23,664 nucleotides of DNA, from NCBI GenBank assembly GCA_013811975.1, contig JACCUF010000236.1, forward strand, positions 1 through 23,664, written 5' to 3'. This DNA comes from Geodermatophilaceae bacterium (GTDB lineage: Bacteria; Actinomycetota; Actinomycetes; Mycobacteriales; Geodermatophilaceae). The notes under the pieces were generated by a model. The model searched no databases. It saw only the letters and a program-made list of their open reading frames with translations, and was not told where the DNA came from. Below are positions 1-7,310 of the stretch, in pieces. The translations under genes were made by a program, and so were the position numbers. The first letter of the stretch is position 1. Each line of letters starts with the position of its first letter.

Positions 1-65
1 TCAGACACACCCGCATCCGCTACCTCTGAGAGCGAAGAGAGCGCTTAGCACGTACGCCGAGTCAG

Positions 66-920
66 TTACTCGAGCTCGATGTCGGAATCGGTTGCGTCGG
101 AGTCCGCTTCGATCACATCGCGGGCCAGCATGGCCAGGACGTCCTCGTGCAGCCGTCCATTTGTGGCGACCGCGCCGCCGCCGGCTGGTCCGTCCGCTCC
201 GGCCAGGTCAGTGAACCGGCCGCCGGCTTCGGTGACGATCAGCGAGGGTGCGGCGAGATCCCACAGGGAGACCTCGGGTTCGCAGACGATGTCGATCGCA
301 CCCTGTGCGACGAGCATGTAGGACCAGAAGTCGCCGAAGGCGCGAGTCCTCCCCACCTCGCGGGTGAGTCGCAAGAAGTCCTCCAACCGGTAGCGCTCCG
401 CCCAACCGCCGAGGCTCGAATAGGACAGGAACGCATCGCGCATCGACCAGACCGAGGAGACCTGGCAGCGGACGGCCGCACTGAGACTTCGGCCGGTCCA
501 GGCGCCCCCGCCCTTGGCCGCCCACCACCGACGCTGCAGGGCCGGCGCGGCCACCAACCCGACCACAGCGTCCTCGCCGTCCATCAATGCGATCAGTACC
601 GCCCAGACAGGTACGCCGCGAACGAAGTTCTTCGTACCGTCGATCGGGTCGATCACCCACCGACGCGATCCGTGGCCGGTCTCACCCGACTCCTCGCCCA
701 GCACAGCATCACGCGGTCGTACCCGGGACAGGGTGGAGCGCAGAGCATCTTCGATGGTCCGGTCGACGTCGGTGACCGGCGTCAGATCGGCCTTGTTCCA
801 AACAGTCAGGTCCTGGGCGCGAAAGCGCTCCAAGGCCATCGAGTCGACACCGTCGGCCAGGACGTGGGCCAGGCGCAGGTCCTCGGCGTAGCGGCTCGGT
901 CCTGCCGCGGGATCGACCAC
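66..920 (-). CDS. hisN: Histidinol-phosphatase, inositol-monophosphatase family
   Basis: This is a 284-residue protein of the Mg-dependent inositol monophosphatase fold. The metal-binding signature is complete: E76-E77 in LGEES, the W88-V-I-D-P-I-D-G-T motif with D91 and D94, and the C-terminal W220-D221-L-A-A-P. In actinobacteria this subfamily, next to rsgA and aroA, is the HisN phosphatase that converts L-histidinol phosphate to histidinol in histidine synthesis. A general inositol-phosphate phosphatase role cannot be excluded from sequence alone. The start is a GTG nine bases after the rsgA stop, so it is probably the last gene of an aroA-rsgA-hisN operon. The C-terminal tail is acidic (rich in D, S and E) and looks disordered. 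Confidence 0.88.
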   Translation of the reverse strand: MVDPAAGPSRYAEDLRLAHVLADGVDSMALERFRAQDLTVWNKADLTPVTDVDRTIEDALRSTLSRVRPRDAVLGEESGETGHGSRRWVIDPIDGTKNFVRGVPVWAVLIALMDGEDAVVGLVAAPALQRRWWAAKGGGAWTGRSLSAAVRCQVSSVWSMRDAFLSYSSLGGWAERYRLEDFLRLTREVGRTRAFGDFWSYMLVAQGAIDIVCEPEVSLWDLAAPSLIVTEAGGRFTDLAGADGPAGGGAVATNGRLHEDVLAMLARDVIEADSDATDSDIELE

Positions 921-929
921 GCGGTGACG

Positions 930-1946
930 TTAGCGCGTGTGCTCCTCCGGTTCGTCGCGTCGAGCCGCCGCGAGCCGCCGGTAGGACTCCAGACGCTCCG
1001 GTTCGGTACGGCCGGCGGCGACCCAGGCGTCCAGAGCGCACCCATCAGCAGCGTCCATGTGGACACAACCAGGCGGGCAATGCTCTGCGCCCGGTGCCAG
1101 GTCGGCGAAGGCACTCAGCAGGTCATCAGCGCTGACGTGGGCCAATCCGAAGGACCTGATCCCGGGGGTGTCGATCACTGCGCCGCCCCCCGGCAGTGGC
1201 AACAGGATCGCCGAGGACGAGGTGTGCCGGCCCTTGCCTACCTTGCTCACGTCCCCAATGGCCCGATCGGCGGCCGGGACGAGCCGGTTGACCAGGCTGG
1301 ACTTGCCGACCCCGGAATGTCCTATGAGGACACTGGTCCGCCCCCTCAGCCGCTCCGCCAGTGCGTCCAGCGGCGCATCTTGGCGGACGACGATCGCCGG
1401 TACGGACAACACGTCGTAGGTGTCGAACAGATCGGTAGCGTCACCGAGATCGCCCTTGGTCAGGCAGAGCAACGGATCCAGTCCAGCGGTGAAGGCGGCC
1501 ACCAGGCACCGGTCGATGAACCCGGTGCGCGGTGGTGGATCGGCGATCGCAGTCACCATCACGAGCTGATCGGCGTTCGCGACGACGACTCGTTCGGCGG
1601 GATCGGTGTCGTCGGCCGTTCGGCGGAGCTCGCTCACCCGCTTCGCCACGGTCACGATGCGCGCCAGAGCATCTGGGCCGCCGGACATGTCACCGACGAT
1701 CCAAACGTGGTCACCGACCACGATCGCCCGCCGGCCGAGTTCCCTGGCCCGCATCGCGGTCACCGCCTCGCCGTCGACCAGGCATCTGAATCGACCCCGG
1801 TCGACGACCAGCACGGTTCCGGAGCGGGCATCGTCGTGTGCCGGGCGAGTACGCGTTCGGGGACGCGAGCCGTGCCGCGACGGCCGGACTCGGACCGAGT
1901 CCTCGTCGTAGCTGTCTCCGTCGATACGTGAAGGGCGGGAGTTCAC
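930..1946 (-). CDS. rsgA: Ribosome small-subunit-dependent GTPase A
   Basis: RsgA is a circularly permuted GTPase that checks late 30S subunit maturation. Seen in order are a basic N-terminal segment leading to an OB-fold, an N-A-D-Q/T-K-G-D specificity region around residues 124-166, the P-loop GHSGVGKSS near residues 209-217, the DTPG switch near 259-262, and a C-terminal Cys-rich zinc knuckle (C-P-P-G-C-V-H, then a further Cys). I chose the GTG at 1946 because its GTGA overlaps the aroA stop codon, giving 338 residues, close to mycobacterial homologues. An in-frame start at 1982 would add 12 residues inside aroA. Close packing with aroA and hisN implies cotranscription. Confidence 0.92.
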   Translation of the reverse strand: MNSRPSRIDGDSYDEDSVRVRPSRHGSRPRTRTRPAHDDARSGTVLVVDRGRFRCLVDGEAVTAMRARELGRRAIVVGDHVWIVGDMSGGPDALARIVTVAKRVSELRRTADDTDPAERVVVANADQLVMVTAIADPPPRTGFIDRCLVAAFTAGLDPLLCLTKGDLGDATDLFDTYDVLSVPAIVVRQDAPLDALAERLRGRTSVLIGHSGVGKSSLVNRLVPAADRAIGDVSKVGKGRHTSSSAILLPLPGGGAVIDTPGIRSFGLAHVSADDLLSAFADLAPGAEHCPPGCVHMDAADGCALDAWVAAGRTEPERLESYRRLAAARRDEPEEHTR

Positions 1947-3250
1947 GCCGTCGGGCCCGAAGGCACCCCGTCGAGCATCCACTGCCAGCGGTCAGTGAAG
2001 TCAGGCATCGTCTTTGCCACGGTCGACGCGCCAATTACGGCGATGCCGTCGACAGCCAAACCGAGGACGGCGGCGGCCATCACCAATCGATGGTCGTCGT
2101 AGGTGTCGAACGACCGGCTGTGCAAGGGACGGGGGCCGATCACGAGTCCGTCAGGCAGCTCACTGACGTCTGCGCCGCAGGCTGCCAACTCTGTTGCAAG
2201 AGCAGTGATGCGATCGGTCTCATGGCCGCGGATGTGGGCCACTCCGGTGAACCGTGACGGCGAATCAGCAAGGACGGCGAGCGCGGCGAGCACCGGGACC
2301 AGTTCGGAGACCTCGGCGAGATCAGCTTCGATTCCGTTGATAGTCGAGCCGCCGGTCACCGTCAGCCCCTCGAGAGAAACCGCGCACGTCGCACCCATCG
2401 CGGTCAGCCAACTGGGCAGCTGACCACCGGGCTGGGTCGTGGACTGCGGCCATCCGGAAATGGTCACCCGCCCGCCGGTGGCCAGCGCCGCGGCTGCGAA
2501 CGGGGCCGCGGTGTTCAGGTCGGCCTCGATCTGTACGTCCAGAGCCCGCACAGGTCCCGGTGCCACTGTCCACCGTCCGTGCCCAGTTTCGACGTCGACG
2601 CCACGTTCCCGCAGCATCGCGATGTTCATCTCGAGGTAGGGCGCCGAGGGTACGGCGCCGGCGGCGATCACTTCGACCCCATCCTCGAATCGCGCTGCGG
2701 CGAGCAGCAGACCGCTGATCAACTGCGAGGACCCCGTGGCGTCTACCGTCACCGACCCGCCGGGCAGCGTCCCGGTCCCGCGGACGACGAACGGTGCCCT
2801 TCCGCGGCCCCCATCCTCGATATCGGCACCGAGGTGACGCAACGCAGCTATCAACGGCCCATTGGGTCGCTCCCGGATCCGCGGGTCCCCGTCGAACCGA
2901 ATGGCCCCACGCGCAAGGGTGGCAACCGGAGGCACGAACCGCAGAACGGTCCCGGCCAGCCCGCAGTCGATCTCGGCCGGTCCAAAGAGGTCATGCGGTG
3001 TGACAACCCACGCACCATCGATGTCGTCGGTGATCTCGGTACCGATCCCACGCAGCGCCTGGGCCATCAGTGCGGTGTCCCTGGCGTGCAGGGGAGCTTC
3101 GATGCGGCTGGGTCCGTCAGCCAGGGCCGCCAAGATCAGGGCCCTGTTGGTCATCGACTTCGAGCCGGGGACCGACACTGCGGCGTCGATCGGTCTAGCC
3201 GCGTACGGTGCCGGCCACAGGTCGGTGTCGGTACGGGTCACGGCAGCCAT
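1943..3250 (-). CDS. aroA: 3-phosphoshikimate 1-carboxyvinyltransferase (EPSP synthase)
   Basis: This enzyme transfers enolpyruvyl from PEP to shikimate-3-phosphate, the sixth step of chorismate synthesis. Family marks include VPGSKSMTNRALIL near residues 27-40 (PEP and S3P binding, catalytic-site Lys31), an LAGTVLRF segment, ERPNGPL, a TGSSQLISGLLLA S3P-binding stretch, and YDDHRLVMA near the C-terminus. The length of 435 residues is normal. The ATG at 3250 was chosen because a GGGAGG Shine-Dalgarno lies 10 bases upstream and the conserved domain begins soon after. A GTG one codon earlier is also possible. The gene is divergent from the SRAP gene across about 80 bp, the same arrangement as aroA and the SRAP gene in mycobacteria. 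Confidence 0.95.
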   Translation of the reverse strand: MAAVTRTDTDLWPAPYAARPIDAAVSVPGSKSMTNRALILAALADGPSRIEAPLHARDTALMAQALRGIGTEITDDIDGAWVVTPHDLFGPAEIDCGLAGTVLRFVPPVATLARGAIRFDGDPRIRERPNGPLIAALRHLGADIEDGGRGRAPFVVRGTGTLPGGSVTVDATGSSQLISGLLLAAARFEDGVEVIAAGAVPSAPYLEMNIAMLRERGVDVETGHGRWTVAPGPVRALDVQIEADLNTAAPFAAAALATGGRVTISGWPQSTTQPGGQLPSWLTAMGATCAVSLEGLTVTGGSTINGIEADLAEVSELVPVLAALAVLADSPSRFTGVAHIRGHETDRITALATELAACGADVSELPDGLVIGPRPLHSRSFDTYDDHRLVMAAAVLGLAVDGIAVIGASTVAKTMPDFTDRWQWMLDGVPSGPTA

Positions 3251-3329
3251 CACTGAGCATCCTCCCGCACTGACTCTCAACCCGCCCGCCCGCCCAACCC
3301 GTGCGCCCGGCCCGCATACAGTGGCGAAC

Positions 3330-4091
3330 ATGTGTGGCCGGTATGCGGCGAGCAACAGTCCCGACGACCTGCAGGTGGAGTTTGAGGCGATCCTGGCCGA
3401 CAACGCACCGCCTTTGCCGGCTGACTACAACGTGGCACCGACCGATCCGGCGTATGCCGTCCGGACTCGCAAGTCGAAGGAGCCCGACCAGACGCCCTAC
3501 CGCGAGTTGTCTGTCGTCAGATGGGGCCTGGTCCCGTCCTGGGCCAAGGACCGCAAGATCGGCTCGAAGATGTTCAACGCCCGGATGGAGTCACTGGTCG
3601 ACAAGCCCGCGTTTCGCAGCGCATTCGAACGTCGGCGCGCGCTCATCCCGGCTGACGGGTGGTACGAGTGGAAGGTCACCGGCGCAGCAGAGGGCCGCGT
3701 TGGCAAGCAGCCCTACTTCATGACGCCCGAGGACGGCTCGATGCTGGCCTTCGCCGGGCTCTGGGAGATCTGGGGGACCAAACCCGACCTCTTGCTCACC
3801 TGTGCGGTGATCACCATTCCCGCGGTTGGCCCGCTGGCCGAGATCCACGACCGGATGCCGTTCGTGTTGCCCCGCGAGCGTTGGGACGCGTGGCTCGATC
3901 CGGCCGAGCAGGCGCCGTCCACGCTGTTGGAGCCGACCTCCTTGGCAGTCGTGGAGGGGTTGGAACGTCGACCGGTCGGTGTCGATGTGGGCAACGTGCG
4001 CAACAACGGTCCGGAGCTGCTCGAGCGGGTCGACCTGGGCCGCGCTGATCAGGAGCATGCCCAGCAGCTGAGCTTCGACAATCCCGAATGA
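3330..4091 (+). CDS. SRAP-domain DNA-protein crosslink protein (YedK/HMCES family)
   Basis: SRAP proteins covalently trap abasic sites in single-stranded DNA through the N-terminal cysteine exposed after Met removal, shielding them during replication. All signature residues are visible: Cys2 in MCGRYA, Asn83 in the FNAR-E motif, Glu113 in GWYEW, and His173 in EIHDRMP. The ATG at 3330 is fixed by the need for Cys at position 2, giving 253 residues, the usual size. A possible -10 (TACAGT, 3316-3321) lies so close that the transcript may be nearly leaderless. The stop overlaps the next start (ATGA), so the gene is translationally coupled to the downstream membrane protein. Confidence 0.93.
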   Translation: MCGRYAASNSPDDLQVEFEAILADNAPPLPADYNVAPTDPAYAVRTRKSKEPDQTPYRELSVVRWGLVPSWAKDRKIGSKMFNARMESLVDKPAFRSAFERRRALIPADGWYEWKVTGAAEGRVGKQPYFMTPEDGSMLAFAGLWEIWGTKPDLLLTCAVITIPAVGPLAEIHDRMPFVLPRERWDAWLDPAEQAPSTLLEPTSLAVVEGLERRPVGVDVGNVRNNGPELLERVDLGRADQEHAQQLSFDNPE

Positions 4092-5617
4092 GCGGTCGGC
4101 CACTACAAGCCAGAGCTCTGCACCCCTACCAGGCCGCGGCGCTGGTCTTCGGTTCCTCGGCCGCTGTTCTCGTCCTCGAGATCACCTCGCTACGGCTGAT
4201 CGCTCCGTACGTCGGCATCACCCTGGAGACGAACACAGCGGTCATCGGGTTCGCCCTGGCCGCGATCGCTCTCGGTGCCTGGTCCGGCGGCCGGGTCGCC
4301 GACGTAGGCAACCCGCGGGGCCTGATCGGTCCGCTGTTGTTGGGCGGCGGTGCGCTGGTATTGCTCATCACCCCGACCGTGCGGTTCGTCGCGGAATGGG
4401 TGGGCCCGAGTCAGGCCGCGAGTGTGGCCCTGCTGCTGGCCGCGGTGACCGTCTTCGCGCCGGCCGCCCTGCTCTCCGCTGTCCCGCCGATGGTCGTGAA
4501 GCTGCAACTGGCAAGCCTTTCCGAGACCGGCTCGGTGGTCGGGCGGCTGTCGGGCATCAGCACCCTCGGCGCGATCATGGCTACGTTCCTGACCGGATTC
4601 GTCCTGGTCGCGCTTGTTCCGACCAGCGTCATTCTGCTGGGGACCGGAGGGCTGCTCGCCCTGGCCGGACTCGCGATGATGCTCGCCTACCGGGGATCGC
4701 GCTCGACCCGTGGGCCGGGGATCGCGCGGCGCCATACGGCGGCTTTGCTGACTCTCTTCGTCGTTGCGGCTGGTCTCAGCGTCCTGGCTCCGCAACCTTG
4801 CGACACAGAGACCCGGTACCACTGCGCCAGCGTGCTGACCGACCCGGAGCGGGACGGGGGGCGGCTACTGATCCTGGACACATTGCGGCACAGCTACGTC
4901 GACCTCGACGACCCGACCCATCTGGAGTTCGCCTATTCCCGCGCCATAGTGGCTGCCCTCGACGTGCAGGCAGCTCCGAGAGTGCCGCTGTCGGTGCTGC
5001 ACATCGGCGGAGGAGGGATGACCTTGCCGCGGTATCTGCTCGAGACCAGACCTGCAGGCGTCAATCAGGTCTTGGAGGTCGACCCAGGAGTGGTCTCGGT
5101 GGATCGGGAGCGTCTGGCGCTCCCCGTCGACGAACGACTTCAGGTCACAGTGGGCGACGGACGGGTCGGCTTGGCGCTGGCGCTTGCTGACTCAGCCGAT
5201 GTTGTCGTCGGGGATGCGTTCGGCGGTGTCGCCGTGCCCTGGCACCTGACCACCCGGGAAGCCGTCGCGGACGTGGCGCGGGTTCTCGTACCGGACGGTC
5301 TGTATGCGCTCAATGTCATCGACCATGCTCCGCTGGACTTCGCCCGGGCCGAGATCGCCACCGTGGCCTCGGTCTTCGACCATGTCTTGATCATCAGTCC
5401 CACCGGAGAACTCGCCGGTGAGGGCGGCGGAAACATTGTCGTCCTCGCCTCCGAGCAGCCGTTGGACCGTGTCGCAATCGGCGCCGGTCTGACCGATCGA
5501 GCCACCCCGATGTCGATGGTCAGCCAGGAGGCACTGGAGGACTTTCTGGGCGCAGATCCCCTGGTCCTGACCGATGACTTCGCCCCCGTGGACCAACTCC
5601 TGACGCCGTACGGCTGA
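4088..5617 (+). CDS. Membrane protein with C-terminal spermidine-synthase-like domain
   Basis: This 509-residue fusion has about 230 N-terminal residues forming six to eight hydrophobic segments. They start at QAAALVFGSSAAVLVLEI, a form typical of membrane-bound spermidine-synthase-like proteins. A C-terminal Rossmann methyltransferase-like domain follows, with an HIGGGGMTLPRYL nucleotide loop, an LEVDPGVV acidic strand end and a VVGDAFGG motif. Family members are often labelled polyamine aminopropyltransferase, but the DAFGG motif differs from the usual catalytic aspartate region, so a different substrate is likely. The start overlaps the SRAP stop by four bases. The true activity is unknown, and the call is a domain-architecture call. 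Confidence 0.8.
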   Translation: MSGRPLQARALHPYQAAALVFGSSAAVLVLEITSLRLIAPYVGITLETNTAVIGFALAAIALGAWSGGRVADVGNPRGLIGPLLLGGGALVLLITPTVRFVAEWVGPSQAASVALLLAAVTVFAPAALLSAVPPMVVKLQLASLSETGSVVGRLSGISTLGAIMATFLTGFVLVALVPTSVILLGTGGLLALAGLAMMLAYRGSRSTRGPGIARRHTAALLTLFVVAAGLSVLAPQPCDTETRYHCASVLTDPERDGGRLLILDTLRHSYVDLDDPTHLEFAYSRAIVAALDVQAAPRVPLSVLHIGGGGMTLPRYLLETRPAGVNQVLEVDPGVVSVDRERLALPVDERLQVTVGDGRVGLALALADSADVVVGDAFGGVAVPWHLTTREAVADVARVLVPDGLYALNVIDHAPLDFARAEIATVASVFDHVLIISPTGELAGEGGGNIVVLASEQPLDRVAIGAGLTDRATPMSMVSQEALEDFLGADPLVLTDDFAPVDQLLTPYG

Positions 5618-5865
5618 GCTGCCGCGGCGTAGGATTGTGCTGTCGGCACAAACGCGATGCTGCTCAATTTGTGGGCGAATCTGACTATCGCAGACCCGGA
5701 TGTCGGCACAGGATGAGTGTTCGGTCACATGACCGTCATCGACACTGGTTCAGGAGGCATCGTGCGGGGAACGGTCGCGCGGCCACTGTCCACGCAGGAC
5801 TGCGCCTGAGCCTCAAAGGGGCTGCCTGGCCCCGACCGACCAGGCCTTCGTGGTCGGCACGTGCG
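5618..5865 (+). promoter_or_regulatory. Leader/promoter region of the metV operon with repeats and palindromes
   Basis: This 248-bp gap precedes the five-gene methyl operon and holds unexplained structure. An inverted repeat TTGTGC-N5-GCACAA spans 5635-5651. The 10-mer TGTCGGCACA occurs at 5641 and again exactly 60 bp later at 5701, and its core GTCGGCAC recurs at 5853-5860. The palindrome CGGTCA-CA-TGACCG is at 5722-5735, bracketed by AGTGT and ACACT. A perfect GCACGTGC palindrome ends one base before the metV ATG. No convincing -10/-35 pair stands out, and I do not recognise a known riboswitch. Confidence 0.5.
5729..5809 (+). CDS. Possible 26-residue leader peptide upstream of metV
   Basis: An ATG at 5729 opens 26 codons (MTVIDTGSGG...LSTQDCA) and ends at TGA 5807-5809, 56 bases before metV. 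Internally a strong AGGAGG (about 5752-5757) precedes an in-frame GTG at 5762, which would give a 15-residue peptide instead. Its position before a methionine/SAM operon suggests an upstream ORF that couples or attenuates translation, but the peptide has one Cys and no run of a regulatory amino acid. It may be chance. Confidence 0.25.
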   Translation: MTVIDTGSGGIVRGTVARPLSTQDCA

Positions 5866-6354
5866 ATGTATCGACTGCATTACCTGCTGGTGCCCAACGC
5901 GGCGACCCGCTTCATCGCCCGCTTTCTGGAACGCCACCCTCGCCTCTACACGTACTTCACCGCAGCGGAGAAGCAGGTCAAGGGCAGCGCGTTCGGCTGT
6001 CGGATGTGTGGGCAGTGCGCGCTACCGGCCACTGGCTATGCCTGCCCGATGACCTGTCCTAAGCAGCTGCGCAACGGCCCGTGCGGCGGCGTTTCTGCGA
6101 GCGGGACATGCGAGGTCTACCCCGACGAGCAGTGCGTGTGGGTCACCGCCTACGAGCGCGCCGATCAGGAAGGCAGAATCACCGACCTCACGTTGCTTCA
6201 GCGCCCGATGGATCATCGGGAGTGGGGCAAGAGTTCCTGGGTCAACTACTGGCAGGGCCGCGACGACGATCTGTGGACCGCCGACGACGGGCTCACCCGT
6301 ACTCATCTCGTCCTGACCGACCTGCGCCGCTCCGCCGGGGGACCGCAGAAATGA
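5866..6354 (+). CDS. metV: MetV-like zinc/Fe-S partner of methylenetetrahydrofolate reductase
   Basis: This is a 162-residue member of the family named 'methylene-tetrahydrofolate reductase C-terminal'. Eight cysteines (45, 48, 51, 60, 64, 73, 82 and 90) fall in the characteristic CxMCGQC...CPMTCPK...GPCGG...CEV...CVW pattern, which suits zinc and/or iron-sulfur binding. In acetogens MetV forms a heterodimer with MetF and supplies its electron input, and here it directly precedes metF with an ATGA overlap. The ATG at 5866 gives a family-like N-terminus. No good Shine-Dalgarno precedes it, so the exact start is less certain. The inference is that MetV and MetF act as a complex making or oxidising 5-methyl-THF. 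Confidence 0.82.
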   Translation: MYRLHYLLVPNAATRFIARFLERHPRLYTYFTAAEKQVKGSAFGCRMCGQCALPATGYACPMTCPKQLRNGPCGGVSASGTCEVYPDEQCVWVTAYERADQEGRITDLTLLQRPMDHREWGKSSWVNYWQGRDDDLWTADDGLTRTHLVLTDLRRSAGGPQK

Positions 6355-7292
6355 GCCCGCCTGGGGAGGGCCGGCTGCGAGCCGCGTTGGAGTCCGGGCG
6401 GTTCGCGGTCACCGCCGAGATCGGACCGCCGCGCGGTGCCGACGGCGACGCCATCGCGCGCAAGGCAGACCTGCTCCGTGGCTGGGTGGACGCAGCCAAC
6501 ATCACCGACAACCAGGGCTCGCACACCAGACTGGCCAGCTGGGCGGGCAGCATTCTGGCGATGCGTAGCGGCGTCGAGCCGGTCATGCAGCTGACCACCC
6601 GGGACCGCAACCGGATCGCGCTTCAATCGGATCTGATCTCGGCCGGCGCGGTGGGCATCCCGAACGTCTTGATGCTCTCCGGCGACCACCCCACGTTCGG
6701 GGACCACCCGGACGCAATGCCGGTCTTCGACCTGGACAGCGTCCAGCTCATCTGGACTGCACGGCTGATGCGCGATCAGGGCCGGCTCCTGTCAGGCAAG
6801 CCGGTCAAGCCTGCGCCACAGTGGCTGATCGGGGCGGTCGAGAACCCCTTCGCGCCGCCGCTGCGCTTTCGTGCCCAGCGGATGGGCAAGAAGATCGCCG
6901 CCGGAGCGGAGTTCGTCCAGACCCAGTTCGTCTTCGACCTCGACATCTTCAGCCGGTGGATGGGCGAGGTCACTGACCTGGGTCTGGAGCAGCGCTGCGG
7001 CGTCATCGCCGGCGTCGGCCCGATCCAGACGGTACGGGGAATGGAGTTCATGCAGACCAAGGTTCCGGGAATCCACATTCCCGACGACGTCGTGCGACGG
7101 CTGCGCAGCGTTCCCTCGGATCAGGTTGCGGCGGAGGGGATGTCGATCTGTGTCGAGACCATGGAAGCTCTCCGGGAAACTACTGGCGTCGCGGGCGTAC
7201 ATGTCATGGCTTTCGGCCAGGAACAGGTCGTACCCGAACTACTCGAACGCGCCGGCATCCCGCCGCGTACGGCGAACGTGCTTCGGACATGA
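6351..7292 (+). CDS. metF: 5,10-methylenetetrahydrofolate reductase
   Basis: MetF is an FAD (or FMN) TIM-barrel enzyme interconverting 5,10-methylene-THF and 5-methyl-THF. The 313 residues keep the known active-site positions by eye: Glu23 in VTAEIGPPRG (E. coli Glu28), TTRDRN near 82-87, Asp112 in MLSGDHP (E. coli Asp120), and Gln192 in FVQTQFVFD (E. coli Gln183). The barrel therefore looks intact and active. It overlaps metV at ATGA, and 18 bases separate its stop from the downstream methyltransferase start. The MetV-partnered type suggests that electrons may come from a carrier other than NADH directly. Confidence 0.9.
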   Translation: MSPPGEGRLRAALESGRFAVTAEIGPPRGADGDAIARKADLLRGWVDAANITDNQGSHTRLASWAGSILAMRSGVEPVMQLTTRDRNRIALQSDLISAGAVGIPNVLMLSGDHPTFGDHPDAMPVFDLDSVQLIWTARLMRDQGRLLSGKPVKPAPQWLIGAVENPFAPPLRFRAQRMGKKIAAGAEFVQTQFVFDLDIFSRWMGEVTDLGLEQRCGVIAGVGPIQTVRGMEFMQTKVPGIHIPDDVVRRLRSVPSDQVAAEGMSICVETMEALRETTGVAGVHVMAFGQEQVVPELLERAGIPPRTANVLRT

Positions 7293-7310
7293 GTACTGGA
7301 GAGGATGACC

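Noticed and set aside
147..1931. 594-codon open frame on the plus strand opposite hisN and rsgA
   Set aside because: Antisense shadow of two well-supported genes in high-GC DNA. Its translation has no recognisable domain and low-complexity runs.
2862..3329. Upstream extension of the SRAP gene
   Set aside because: It overlaps aroA antisense, and SRAP chemistry needs Cys at position 2, which only the ATG at 3330 provides.
3324..3337. LexA-like CGAAC-N4-GT motif at the SRAP start
   Set aside because: Only one half-site matches the actinobacterial SOS box, and it lies across the start codon.
3250..3403. Longer aroA reading to 3403
   Set aside because: It would run antisense into the SRAP start, and the Shine-Dalgarno and conserved domain support 3250.
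5745..5830. Cobalamin riboswitch suggested by GGGGAACGG and GCCACTGT
   Set aside because: The conserved GTGxxAxTCC segment and the expected helices are missing, so the resemblance is partial.
5710..5830. SAM-IV or SAM-I riboswitch before the SAM operon
   Set aside because: No match to the core GAGUGCCAGC or CGGCAACC-type segments that I know.
6081..6350. 90-codon upstream extension of metF
   Set aside because: It lies in another frame of metV, and the ATGA overlap and family N-terminus place the start at 6351.
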